From assembly GCF_014490485.1 (NCBI RefSeq), contig NZ_JACTVA010000005.1:1-64000 (forward strand): a DNA stretch of 64,000 nucleotides, given 5' to 3'. The stretch is from Teichococcus aerophilus (GTDB taxonomy: Bacteria; Pseudomonadota; Alphaproteobacteria; Acetobacterales; Acetobacteraceae). The notes under the pieces are model-generated. The model was given only the letters and a program-made list of their open reading frames with translations, made no database searches and was not told the origin of the DNA. The translations under genes were made by a program, and so were the position numbers. This document shows positions 1-7,968 of the stretch, piece by piece (position 1 is the first letter of the stretch; each line of letters opens with the position of its first letter).

Positions 1-2
1 CT

Positions 3-38
3 GGCCGGGCCGGCAAGGCCGTGGCCGGGCGGGGCTGA
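3..38 (+). CDS. Possible 3' tail of an upstream gene (partial)
   Basis: The frame covering positions 3-38 is open to the window edge and ends in TGA at 36-38. That stop overlaps the ATG of the next gene in a TGATG arrangement. Only eleven residues are visible, so no function can be assigned. The overlap matches the stop/start overlaps throughout the following operon, which suggests that the operon continues upstream of the window. The stop could also be fortuitous. Confidence 0.3.
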   Translation, partial: GRAGKAVAGRG

Positions 39-544
39 TGGCACCGCCGGCGGCGCCGTTGGCCTGGCGCGCCGCCATTGGCCGGGCCGTGGCGCTGATG
101 GGGCTATGGGTCGTCGTCGGCGGCCTTGGCATCGCGCATCTGCTGGTGGGCGTGCCTGCCATCGCGGCGGCCACCATCGCCAGCCTGCGCCTGCTGCCAC
201 CCCAGCCGGCGCGGCCGCGCCCGTTGGCGCTCCTGGCGTTGCTGCCGCGCTTCTGCGTGCAATCGGCGCTGGCCGGCTGGCAGGTGGCGCGGCTGGCCTG
301 CCATCCGGCGCTGCCGCTGCGGCCGGGCTTCGCTCCCTTCCGAGGTAGTCTGCCGGAGGGGCTCGGCCGGGATGGCTTCCTCGCCTGGTCCAGCACGATG
401 CCGGGCACCGTGCCGGCGGGTCAGGGCGACGACGGTGCGCTGCTGGTCCATTGCCTCGACGTCCATTCCCCGCCCGCGCCGGCAATGGCGGCGGATGAGG
501 CGCGCTTCGCCCACGCATTGGGGCTGGAAGCAAAACATGGCTGA
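38..544 (+). CDS. mnhE: Mrp/Mnh-type antiporter subunit E (cluster 1)
   Basis: The 168-residue product has two hydrophobic N-terminal segments (about residues 15-50) and a soluble C-terminal half containing MPGTVPA and LLVHCLDVH. This pattern is typical of MrpE/MnhE (PF01899), a small membrane subunit of Na+(K+)/H+ antiporters, and the length is normal for the family. The ATG at 38 was chosen because it overlaps an upstream TGA and leaves a usual N-terminus, although the frame is open upstream. It overlaps mnhF by 8 bp. It is divergent from the second MnhE at 46848 and was probably not produced by recent duplication. Confidence 0.85.
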   Translation: MAPPAAPLAWRAAIGRAVALMGLWVVVGGLGIAHLLVGVPAIAAATIASLRLLPPQPARPRPLALLALLPRFCVQSALAGWQVARLACHPALPLRPGFAPFRGSLPEGLGRDGFLAWSSTMPGTVPAGQGDDGALLVHCLDVHSPPAPAMAADEARFAHALGLEAKHG

Positions 545-800
545 GTTCCTGCTCTTCATGGCCGCCTGCGTGCTGCTGTCGGTGCTGTGTGGGCTGGCAC
601 GGGTGCTGCGCGGGCCGAAGGATGCGGACCGGATGATGGCGGTGCAGCTGGTCGGCAGCGGCAGCATCGCCGCCTTGCTGCTGCTGGCATCGGCTTTGGG
701 CGACGCCGCGGCCGTCGACGTCGCACTGTGCCTGGCGCTGGTCGCGGCCTTCGCCGCGGTCGCCTTCGCGCTCGGCCTGCGGCAGGGGGCGGGGGAATGA
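537..800 (+). CDS. mnhF: Mrp/Mnh-type antiporter subunit F (cluster 1)
   Basis: The 87-residue protein is almost wholly hydrophobic, with three predicted membrane segments. The loop after the first contains RVLRGPKDADR, the MrpF signature (PF04066), which resembles RVLKGPRAQDR in the second copy at 47330. The start ATG at 537 lies inside the end of mnhE, which implies translational coupling. MrpF is a structural subunit of the multisubunit cation/proton antiporter in the inner membrane. Size and order (E-F-G) fit the family. Confidence 0.9.
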   Translation: MAEFLLFMAACVLLSVLCGLARVLRGPKDADRMMAVQLVGSGSIAALLLLASALGDAAAVDVALCLALVAAFAAVAFALGLRQGAGE

Positions 801-1090
801 GCGCGGTGCTCGACCTGTTCAGCGTTCTCGCGGTGCTGGGCGGCTGCTTCTTCTTCGTCGCCGGCACGCTGGGGCTGTTGCGCTTTCCGGACACGTTGAG
901 CCGGCTGCATGCGCTGACCAAGGCGGATAATCTCGGCCTCGGGTTGATTGTGCTGGGGCTGCTGCCGCGTGCCGGCAGCGTGCTGGGCGGCCTCAAGCTC
1001 GTGCTGGCCTGGGCGTTGGTGCTGCTGGCCGGTGCCGCCGTCTCCCAGGTCATCGCCCGGCTGGCGCGGCGGGAAGGTTCGGCGCCATGA
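797..1090 (+). CDS. mnhG: Mrp/Mnh-type antiporter subunit G (cluster 1)
   Basis: The 97-residue membrane protein has the MrpG signature (PF03334): GTLGLLRFPDTLSRLHALTKADNLG followed in parts by LGLIVLG, with three hydrophobic segments. The second MnhG in this window (47608) has the equivalent GSIGLLRLKSFYERLHAPT. The ATG overlaps the mnhF stop (ATGA). The gene is also followed by a 4-bp overlap with the DUF4040-MnhB gene. MrpG is required for assembly of the antiporter complex in characterised systems. Confidence 0.9.
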   Translation: MSAVLDLFSVLAVLGGCFFFVAGTLGLLRFPDTLSRLHALTKADNLGLGLIVLGLLPRAGSVLGGLKLVLAWALVLLAGAAVSQVIARLARREGSAP

Positions 1091-2025
1091 GTGGCGCGTG
1101 GCTGCTGGATGGCGTGCTGCTGCTGGCGGTGCCGGCCATCGCCCTGGCCTCTCTGTTGTCGCGGCGGATATTGCCGGCGCTGGCCGCCTTCGTCGCCTAT
1201 GGGTTGCTGCTGGCACTGGTGTGGATGCGCCTTGGCGCCCCCGATGTCGCGTTGACCGAGGCGGCGGTGGGCGGCGGCGTCACCGGCGTGCTGCTGATCG
1301 GCGCCGCCGCGCGGTTGCGGATGCCGGAGGCGGAGGCACCGCCCGGCTGGCCGTTGCGCCTGCTGACCGCGCTGCTCTCCCTTGGCATCACCGCCGGGCT
1401 GGCCGTGGCGGTGCTGGCCCTGCCGGAACCGGCGCCAAGCCTTGCCCCGCAGGCGGCGGCGCAACTGGCGGCCACGCAGCTCGGCAACCCCGTGGCCGGG
1501 GTGCTGCTGGCCTTCCGCGCCATCGATACGCTGCTGGAAGCCGTGGTGCTGGTTATTGCCGTCATCGGCATCTGGGGCATGGCGCCGGATGGGGCGTGGG
1601 GTGGCCGGCCGGGGCCGGAACAACTCCGGCTGGCGGAGGGCCCGGTGGTCCTTCTGGCCATGCTGCTGCCGCCCATCGGCATCGTATTCGGCATTTACCT
1701 GGCCTGGGTGGGCGCGGATGCGCCTGGCGGCGCCTTCCAGGGCGGTAGCATCCTGGCGGCGATGTGGATTCTGGCCTGGCTGGCCGGGCTGGTGCGGCCG
1801 CCCCGCATCGACAGCCTGGCCCTGCGACTGCTGGTGGTGGCCGGGCCGGCACTGTTCATGCTGGTGGGGCTGGCCGGCTTCGTCGTCGCCGACGGCTTCA
1901 TGGCGTATCCGGCAGCCTGGACCAAGCCGGTGATCCTGCTGGTGGAGGCGGCGCTGACGCTCTCCATCGCCGTGGCGCTATGCCTGCTCGTCGCCGGCTG
2001 GCCCATGCGGCGGGCGCGCGCGTGA
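1087..2025 (+). CDS. mnhB: DUF4040 (MrpA C-terminal) fused to MnhB, cluster 1
   Basis: This 312-residue membrane protein has two parts. Residues about 1-85 form a DUF4040 domain (MbhD-like, otherwise the C-terminal part of MrpA) with APDVALTEAAVGGG. Residues about 185-310 are an MnhB domain (PF04039) with GADAPGGAFQGG. The middle (about 90-175) resembles the MbhE-like linker region. No NuoL-like domain is present; that part of MrpA is encoded separately at 3805. The arrangement follows archaeal Mbh-type clusters, in which MrpA is split. The start ATG overlaps the end of mnhG by 4 bp, and the stop overlaps the GTG of mnhC. Confidence 0.85.
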   Translation: MSGAWLLDGVLLLAVPAIALASLLSRRILPALAAFVAYGLLLALVWMRLGAPDVALTEAAVGGGVTGVLLIGAAARLRMPEAEAPPGWPLRLLTALLSLGITAGLAVAVLALPEPAPSLAPQAAAQLAATQLGNPVAGVLLAFRAIDTLLEAVVLVIAVIGIWGMAPDGAWGGRPGPEQLRLAEGPVVLLAMLLPPIGIVFGIYLAWVGADAPGGAFQGGSILAAMWILAWLAGLVRPPRIDSLALRLLVVAGPALFMLVGLAGFVVADGFMAYPAAWTKPVILLVEAALTLSIAVALCLLVAGWPMRRARA

Positions 2026-2336
2026 GCACGGCCAGCGCCTATGGCCTGCTGGGCGCCGTACTCGTCGGGCTCGGCCTGTACGGGGTGGTGCTGCAGGCGG
2101 AACCGTTGCGCCGTATCCTGGCGTTCAACCTGCTGGGCGGCGGCATCTTCCTGCTGTTCGGCGTGATGGCGCGGCGGGGCGCCGGTGCCGGCTTCAGCGG
2201 CGACCCGGTACCGCAGGCCATCGTCATCACCGGCATCGTCGTCGCCTTCGCCGCGACGGCGCTGGCCGTGCACCTGTTGCTGCGGCTGCAGGTGGCGCGC
2301 GACGTGCCGGCGCCGCCGGAGGAGCCGCGGGCATGA
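2022..2336 (+). CDS. mnhC: Mrp/Mnh-type antiporter subunit C, NuoK-like (cluster 1)
   Basis: The 104-residue protein has three membrane segments and is NuoK/MrpC-like (PF00420). It contains GDPVPQAIVITGIVVAFA, which matches the family signature (DPLPQALVLTAIVI in the second copy at 44894). The start is GTG at 2022 in a GTGA overlap with the preceding stop, and the end overlaps mnhD by 4 bp. MrpC homologues carry conserved residues in the proton path shared with complex I. Confidence 0.9.
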   Translation: MSTASAYGLLGAVLVGLGLYGVVLQAEPLRRILAFNLLGGGIFLLFGVMARRGAGAGFSGDPVPQAIVITGIVVAFAATALAVHLLLRLQVARDVPAPPEEPRA

Positions 2337-3808
2337 TGCTGGGCACGACGCCCGGTGGTGGCCTGCTGGCCTTCGCCCTGGCCTTGCCGGTGCTGGCCAT
2401 GCTGCTGGCCTTCGTCGCCGGTGGGCGGCAGGCTGGCCGCATCGCCCTGGCGGCGCTGCTGGCGGGGCTGGTTCTGTCGCTCGCCGTCGCCACGGGCGTG
2501 CTGCGGGGCGGGGAGGCATTGGTCCTCACTCTGGGCGGCTGGGCGCCGCCGCTGGGCGTAGCGCTGCGGGCGGATGGGATCTCCGCCGTCATGCTGCTGA
2601 CGACCTCGGTGGTCATGGTGGGGACGGCGCTGTTCGCCTTCACCTCGTATTCCGGCGACAGGGGCGAGAGCCGGGCGTCGCTGGTGTTCTGGACGCTGCT
2701 GCTGGGCCTGTGGGGTGCGATGAACGCCGTGCTGCTGGGCAACGACCTGTTCAACCTCTACGTGGCGCTGGAATTGCTGACCTTCGCGGCGATGCCGCTG
2801 GTCTGCCTGGATGGCCGGGCGGAAACGCTGGCCGCCGCACTGCGCTACCTGTTCTTCGCGCTGCTGGGTTCGCTGCTGTACCTGCTGGGCGTGGCGCTGC
2901 TGTACGGCGCCTACGGCACGCTGGATATCGTGCTGCTCTCCCGCCTCACGCGTGCCGATGCGCCCACGCTGGTCGCGGCGGCGCTGATGACGGCGGGGCT
3001 GCTGGCGAAGACGGCACTGTTCCCGCTGCATCTGTGGCTGCCGGGCGCCCATGCCGGCGCCCCGGCCGCGGCCAGCGCCGTGCTGTCCGCCCTGGTGGTG
3101 AAGGCGCCGTTCTTCCTGGTGCTGCGGCTGTGGTTCGATGTGATGCCGGAGCTGGCGACAGGGCTGGCGCCGCAGATCCTGGCCGGGCTCGGCGCGCTGG
3201 CTATCCTGTTTGGCAGCGCGCTGGCGTTGCGGCAGGCGCGGCTGAAGCTGCTGGTGGCGTACTCCACCGTGGCGCAGATCGGCTACCTGTTCCTGATGTT
3301 CCCACTGGCCGGCGCGGCTGGGGCCACCCTGGCGGGTGCCTGGACCGGCGGCATGCTGCAGGCCGTTTCCCACGCGCTGGCCAAGGCCGCGATGTTCCTC
3401 GGCGCCGGGCTGATCGCGGAAGCGCTGGGACATGACCGGCTGCGCGACCTGGGCGGCGCCGCGCGGCTGCTGCCGATGACGGTGGTGGCTTTCGGGTTGG
3501 GCGGATTGTCCCTGATGGGCCTGCCGCCCAGCGGCGGCTTCGTGGCGAAGTGGCTGCTGCTGAATGCCGCGATTGAAACCCAGCAATGGTGGTGGGGGCT
3601 GGTGCTGCTCTCTGGCGGGTTGCTCACCGGCGGCTATGTCTTCCGCGTGCTTTCCGCCAGCATGGCCGGGCCAGCGGCTGCGGCGGTGGCCGTGGTGTCG
3701 CCGGGCCGGCAGGCGGTGGTGCTGGTGCTGGCCATCCTTTCCGTGGTGCTGGGGCTGCTGCCGCTCGCCTCCTTTGGCCTGGTGCAGATCGGGCGGTTGG
3801 CGCCATGA
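2333..3808 (+). CDS. mnhD: Mrp/Mnh-type antiporter subunit D, NuoM/N-like (cluster 1)
   Basis: The 491-residue polytopic protein belongs to the proton-conducting NuoL/M/N family (PF00361). The residues needed for proton translocation in characterised relatives are present: Glu147 in a LFNLYVALE motif (TM5), Lys226 in LLAKTALFPLH (TM7) and Lys257 in VVKAPFF (TM8). It is therefore likely an active antiporter module. The ATG at 2333 overlaps mnhC by 4 bp. An alternative ATG lies 3 bp downstream. Its length matches MrpD. Confidence 0.9.
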   Translation: MMLGTTPGGGLLAFALALPVLAMLLAFVAGGRQAGRIALAALLAGLVLSLAVATGVLRGGEALVLTLGGWAPPLGVALRADGISAVMLLTTSVVMVGTALFAFTSYSGDRGESRASLVFWTLLLGLWGAMNAVLLGNDLFNLYVALELLTFAAMPLVCLDGRAETLAAALRYLFFALLGSLLYLLGVALLYGAYGTLDIVLLSRLTRADAPTLVAAALMTAGLLAKTALFPLHLWLPGAHAGAPAAASAVLSALVVKAPFFLVLRLWFDVMPELATGLAPQILAGLGALAILFGSALALRQARLKLLVAYSTVAQIGYLFLMFPLAGAAGATLAGAWTGGMLQAVSHALAKAAMFLGAGLIAEALGHDRLRDLGGAARLLPMTVVAFGLGGLSLMGLPPSGGFVAKWLLLNAAIETQQWWWGLVLLSGGLLTGGYVFRVLSASMAGPAAAAVAVVSPGRQAVVLVLAILSVVLGLLPLASFGLVQIGRLAP

Positions 3809-5433
3809 CCGGCATGCTGCTGCTGGCGACGCCGTTACTGCCGATGGCGATGGCGATGGCCTGCGTCTCCGCCACGCTGCGGACGCGGATGATGGAGTGG
3901 CTGGTGCTGGCGCCCTTGCCGGGCCTGGCTGCCGCGTTGCTGGCCGTCGGCGGCCCACCGCTGGTGCTGGACGCCGATGGCGCCCGCTTCACGCTGGAGC
4001 TGAGCCCACCGGCCGCCATGCTGCTGGGCGCCACGGCGCTGCTGTGGAGCCTCGCTGGCGCCTATGCCGCCACCTATCTGCGGGATGATCCCGCCAAGGG
4101 GCGCTTCGCGGTGTCCTGGCTGCTGACGCTGGCCGGCAGCCTCGGCGTCTTCCTGGCGGACGACCTCGCCACCTTCTACCTCGCCTTCGCGCTGGTCAGC
4201 CTGGCCGCCTATGGGCTGGTGGTGCAGGACGGCACGAAGCGGGCGCACCGGGCCGGGGTCATCTACCTCGTCCTCGCGGTGCTGGGCGAGATCTGCCTGC
4301 TGCTGGCCTTCGCGCTGCTGCACGCGGCGACTTCGGGGGACAGCCTGGCCATCCGCGATGCCGTGGCCGCCTTGCCGACGGCGCCCGCGCGGCCGTGGAT
4401 CGTGACCTTGCTGATCCTGGGCTTCGGCTTGAAGGCCGGGTTGGTGCCGCTGCATGTCTGGCTGCCGCTGGCGCATCCGGCGGCGCCGATGCCGGCCTCG
4501 GCCGTGCTCAGCGGCGCCATCGTGAAGGCCGGCATCATTGGCCTGATCCGCTTCCTGCCCTTCGGCGAGAATCTGCCGGGCTGGGGCGAGGTGCTGGCGG
4601 CGATGGGCCTGTTCACTGCCTTCTACGGCGTTGCCATCGGCATCACCCAGGCCAATCCGAAGACCGTGTTGGCTTATTCCAGCGTCAGCCAGATGGGCGT
4701 CACCGTGGCGTTGTTGGGCCTGGCCTTGGCGGGCGGGCAGGTAGGCTGGGTCCGGCTGGCGGCCTTCTACGCGGTGCACCACGTGCTGGCGAAAGGGGCG
4801 ATGTTCCTGGCGGTCGGTGTAGTCGCCGGCTGCGGCGGGACGCGGCTGCGTTGGGTGCTGCTGCCGGTGGGGTTGCTGGTGCTGGCCTTCGGCGGCCTGC
4901 CGTTGACCGGCGGCGGCGTGGCGAAGTTGGCGGTGAAAGATGTGTTCGCCGGCCCCTGGCTCGGTGCGCTGTCCAGCCTTTCGGCCGTGGGGACCACGGT
5001 GCTGATGGTGCATTTCCTGCTGCGGTTGCAGCTCCTGGGGTCGGGACAACCGCAGGAACGACCGGCGCCGGGGCTGGTATGGCCGTTTCTGACGCTGGCG
5101 GCGGCGGCGCTGCTGGGGCCATGGGCCCTGTATCTGGGCACCGGTATCGGCAGCCTGGAAAAGGCGCTCGGGGGCGCGGAGCTGTGGGCTGGTGTTTGGC
5201 CGGTCCTGCTCGGCCTGGTGCTGGCGCTGGGCCTGCACCGGTGGGGCTGGCGGCTGCCGGCGGTGCCGGAGGGCGATGTGCTGGTGCTCACCCGCCGCGC
5301 GCCGGCTTTGCTCTCCGCCTGCGGCGACCGGCTGGAACGTGGGGAAGTTGTGCTGCGCCAGTGGCCCGTGGCGGCCTCCGCCCTGCTCGGGCTGGCGGTG
5401 CTGCTGGTGCTGGCGATGTGGCAGGCCGCGTGA
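3805..5433 (+). CDS. Second NuoL/M-like proton-conducting subunit lacking the TM5 glutamate
   Basis: The 542-residue polytopic protein is of the NuoL/MrpA/MrpD family. Lys210 (GFGLKAGLVPLH) and Lys241 (AIVKAG) are conserved. The position aligned with the essential TM5 glutamate is Ala129 (DLATFYLAFA, against DLFNLYVALE in the neighbouring MnhD). It takes the place of the N-terminal MrpA domain, with DUF4040 encoded elsewhere in the operon. The ATG overlaps the mnhD stop by 4 bp. The C-terminal 80 residues after LGLHRWGWRLP form a cytosolic/amphipathic stretch plus a last membrane helix. The family is certain, but the exact subunit role and pumping competence are not. Confidence 0.8.
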   Translation: MTGMLLLATPLLPMAMAMACVSATLRTRMMEWLVLAPLPGLAAALLAVGGPPLVLDADGARFTLELSPPAAMLLGATALLWSLAGAYAATYLRDDPAKGRFAVSWLLTLAGSLGVFLADDLATFYLAFALVSLAAYGLVVQDGTKRAHRAGVIYLVLAVLGEICLLLAFALLHAATSGDSLAIRDAVAALPTAPARPWIVTLLILGFGLKAGLVPLHVWLPLAHPAAPMPASAVLSGAIVKAGIIGLIRFLPFGENLPGWGEVLAAMGLFTAFYGVAIGITQANPKTVLAYSSVSQMGVTVALLGLALAGGQVGWVRLAAFYAVHHVLAKGAMFLAVGVVAGCGGTRLRWVLLPVGLLVLAFGGLPLTGGGVAKLAVKDVFAGPWLGALSSLSAVGTTVLMVHFLLRLQLLGSGQPQERPAPGLVWPFLTLAAAALLGPWALYLGTGIGSLEKALGGAELWAGVWPVLLGLVLALGLHRWGWRLPAVPEGDVLVLTRRAPALLSACGDRLERGEVVLRQWPVAASALLGLAVLLVLAMWQAA

Positions 5434-5453
5434 CCGCACGCGGCCGCCCGATA

Positions 5454-6671
5454 TCAGCGCCGCGACGGCAGCGCGGCTGGGGTGAAGCCCGGCGGCGCAT
5501 CCACCCACGGGTTGCCCTCCCGCGCCCGCTGGTAGCCGTGGTCGAACAGCGCGCGCATGTATTCAGTGTCGAAGGCTTCTGGGCGGTCCTGGCCGAAGGC
5601 GCCATCGATATAGGCCAGCTTGAAGCGCACGCCATCCCGCTGCGACGTCAGGAAGATGCGGACCACGTCGTTCAGCCCGCTGAAATAGATCGAGGTAGCG
5701 ATCGACCGGCGGGAAATGGCGAAGAGATGCCGGGTGGTGGTGGCCCATTCCGGGTCCATCCGCGCATTGCGGATCAGGTAGGCCGTGCGGTCCCGCCGGA
5801 TGACGCCGTCCAGCGCGCTGTAGGAGAGATCCAGCGACGCCGGGTAGAGGAACATCTGCGAGGCGGCGCCGCCATCGACATGCATTTCCTGATAACGCTG
5901 ACCATCGATCTCCACATCGGTGAATACTGGCGGGAAAGCGCCGGGGATGGAGGCCGAGGCCAGCAGGATCTTGCGGAACAGGCCGATCGCTTCCGGATGC
6001 CCGCTGGCGGCGATGGCACCGATGTTCCACACCACCGGGCGCTGCATGTCCAGATTGGTGGTGCCGATCAGCAGCAGGCGGCCACGGCGGTACTCGGCCG
6101 CGATGGCGTGCATCATATCTTCATTCACGTGACGCTCGATCAGCCGGAACAATGGCCCGGTATCCGCCAGGGAATCGCCGAACAGCAGCGCGCCGGCGAA
6201 GCGGCGCAGCAGCAGGATGTCCGGCGGTGCGACCGCGGTGAACACTTCCTTCAGCTGCGCGTCATAGGCCGGGCCGAGAAAGGCGAAGGGCGCGGTCAGC
6301 GCCCCGGCGGAGACCCCAGTCACCACCCGGAATTCCGGCCGGCGGCCCGAGGCGGTCCAGCCGACCAGCAGCCCGGCCCCGAAGGCGCCATTGTCGCCGC
6401 CGCCGGAGATGGCGAGATAGTTGGCGGGTGGCCGGTTCAGCAACTGCTCCGGCGGCAAGGTCACGGCCTCGCGCGCCGCAGCATCTTGAATTTCGCGCAA
6501 CAGGCCGCTGGACCCACGATCGATCCAGAACCGGGCATTGGGAATGCCGAGGATTTGCGCCTGTTCGCTCTGCTCCGCCGGCGGCGCGGGGAAGCGCGCC
6601 AGCGAGCAGGCGGGCAGTGCCAGTGCCACCAGCAGCAGGCATGCCCGGCGGAAACGGATTCGATGGTTCAA
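5454..6671 (-). CDS. Patatin-like phospholipase, lipoprotein
   Basis: The 405-residue product starts at a TTG (6671-6669) behind a strong GAGGAG box six bases upstream. From this start there is a lipoprotein signal ending in the lipobox LPAC, giving lipidated Cys22. The patatin domain (PF01734) shows the oxyanion motif GGGDNGAFG, the nucleophile Ser121 in GVSAG and the catalytic Asp266 in a DGG motif. It is therefore predicted to be an envelope-anchored serine acyl hydrolase acting on lipids. An in-frame ATG further upstream (6758) would bury the signal peptide and is less likely. A second, non-secreted patatin gene is divergently oriented next door. Confidence 0.9.
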   Translation of the reverse strand: MNHRIRFRRACLLLVALALPACSLARFPAPPAEQSEQAQILGIPNARFWIDRGSSGLLREIQDAAAREAVTLPPEQLLNRPPANYLAISGGGDNGAFGAGLLVGWTASGRRPEFRVVTGVSAGALTAPFAFLGPAYDAQLKEVFTAVAPPDILLLRRFAGALLFGDSLADTGPLFRLIERHVNEDMMHAIAAEYRRGRLLLIGTTNLDMQRPVVWNIGAIAASGHPEAIGLFRKILLASASIPGAFPPVFTDVEIDGQRYQEMHVDGGAASQMFLYPASLDLSYSALDGVIRRDRTAYLIRNARMDPEWATTTRHLFAISRRSIATSIYFSGLNDVVRIFLTSQRDGVRFKLAYIDGAFGQDRPEAFDTEYMRALFDHGYQRAREGNPWVDAPPGFTPAALPSRR

Positions 6672-6875
6672 CGCACTCTCCTCGGGCCGCGTGGGCGCGC
6701 TTGCACGATAGCCGCGCATGCGCTGCCGTGAACCGGCTAAACGCGCGCCGGTCCGCATTACGCCGAAAGATCATGGTGCGCTGCGGGAAGATTTGGTTTT
6801 GAATGGATCGCGCGGCATTCCCGCACGGTCAGGACCCAGCGCCCTTCAATCGCTTCATGCAGGAGTATGCATGGC

Positions 6876-7964
6876 ATGACGACACCGCCCCGTTCCCGTC
6901 CGAAGCCCGTGCCGGATGCCGCCACCACCAAACCAACGGCGCCAAGAGCAGACGGGCCGCTGCTGATCGACCTCGCCCTGCAAGGTGGTGGCTCGCATGG
7001 CGCCTTCACCTGGGGGGTGCTGGACCGCCTGCTGCAGGATAGCCGCTTCCAGATCGAGGCGATCTCCGGCACCTCCGCCGGGGCGATGAACGCGGCGGTG
7101 CTGGCGGATGGCTTTGCCGCCGGCGGTGTCGATGGCGCGCGGCAGGCGCTGGAGAATTTCTGGCGCAAGGTTTCCCGCGCGGCGGAGATGAGCCCGCTGA
7201 AGCGTGGGCCACTGGACGTACTGCTGGGCACCTGGTCGTTGGACAATTCGCCGGCCTATGTGGCGATGGACATGATGACCCGGCTGTTCTCCCCTTACGA
7301 CATGCCCTTCGCGCCGCCGAACCCCTTGAAGGAGATCCTGGCGCAGACGGTGGATTTCCAGCGGCTGGCCAGCGCGCCGGTGAAGCTGTTCATCACCGCG
7401 ACCAATGTGCGGACCGGGCGCGGCCGCGTCTTCCGCAACAACGAGTTGACGCCGGACGTGCTGCTGGCCTCCGCCTGCCTGCCGACCGTGTTCCAGGCCG
7501 TCGAGATTGAGGGCGAGGCGTATTGGGATGGCGGCTTCTCCGGCAACCCGACCATGACGCCGCTGGTGCAGGAATGCGTCTCGGACGACACCATCCTGGT
7601 CGCCATCAACCCGGTGGAACGGCCGGGCACGCCGCGCAGCGCACGCGACATCATCAACCGGCTGAACGAGGTGTCCTTCAACGCCGTGCTGCTGAAGGAG
7701 CTGCGGATGATCGCGCTGCTGCGCCAGGTGGCCGATACCGGCAATACCGAAGGCGCGCTATGGGCGGGCATGCGCATCCACTTGGTGCGCAGCGCCATGA
7801 TGACGGATCTCAGTGCCTCCTCCAAGCTCAACGCGGAGTGGAGCTTCCTGACCATGCTGCGTGACGAAGGCCGCCGCAGCGCCGACGAGTTCCTCGCCAA
7901 GCATGGCGACGCCATCGGCAAGCGCTCCACCCTGCCGATCGAACAATTGCTGGCGATGGTCTGA
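6876..7964 (+). CDS. Patatin-like phospholipase family protein, cytoplasmic type
   Basis: The 362-residue patatin-domain hydrolase has the oxyanion loop GGGSHGAFTWG, nucleophile Ser67 in GTSAG and catalytic Asp218 in a DGG motif. No signal peptide is visible; the first 28 residues are polar and proline-rich. The start at 6876 was chosen because AGGAG at 6861-6865 sits ten bases upstream; an in-frame ATG at 6867 is too close to that box. The domain resembles bacterial patatins associated with lipid or poly-hydroxyalkanoate turnover. The substrate is unknown. Confidence 0.9.
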   Translation: MTTPPRSRPKPVPDAATTKPTAPRADGPLLIDLALQGGGSHGAFTWGVLDRLLQDSRFQIEAISGTSAGAMNAAVLADGFAAGGVDGARQALENFWRKVSRAAEMSPLKRGPLDVLLGTWSLDNSPAYVAMDMMTRLFSPYDMPFAPPNPLKEILAQTVDFQRLASAPVKLFITATNVRTGRGRVFRNNELTPDVLLASACLPTVFQAVEIEGEAYWDGGFSGNPTMTPLVQECVSDDTILVAINPVERPGTPRSARDIINRLNEVSFNAVLLKELRMIALLRQVADTGNTEGALWAGMRIHLVRSAMMTDLSASSKLNAEWSFLTMLRDEGRRSADEFLAKHGDAIGKRSTLPIEQLLAMV

Positions 7965-7968
7965 GGCG

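Noticed and set aside
2039-3958. Very long open frame on the minus strand inside the first Mrp cluster
   Set aside because: It is antisense to mnhC/mnhD, is rich in Gln/Arg/His low-complexity sequence with no domain, and is explained by the high third-position G+C of the real genes.
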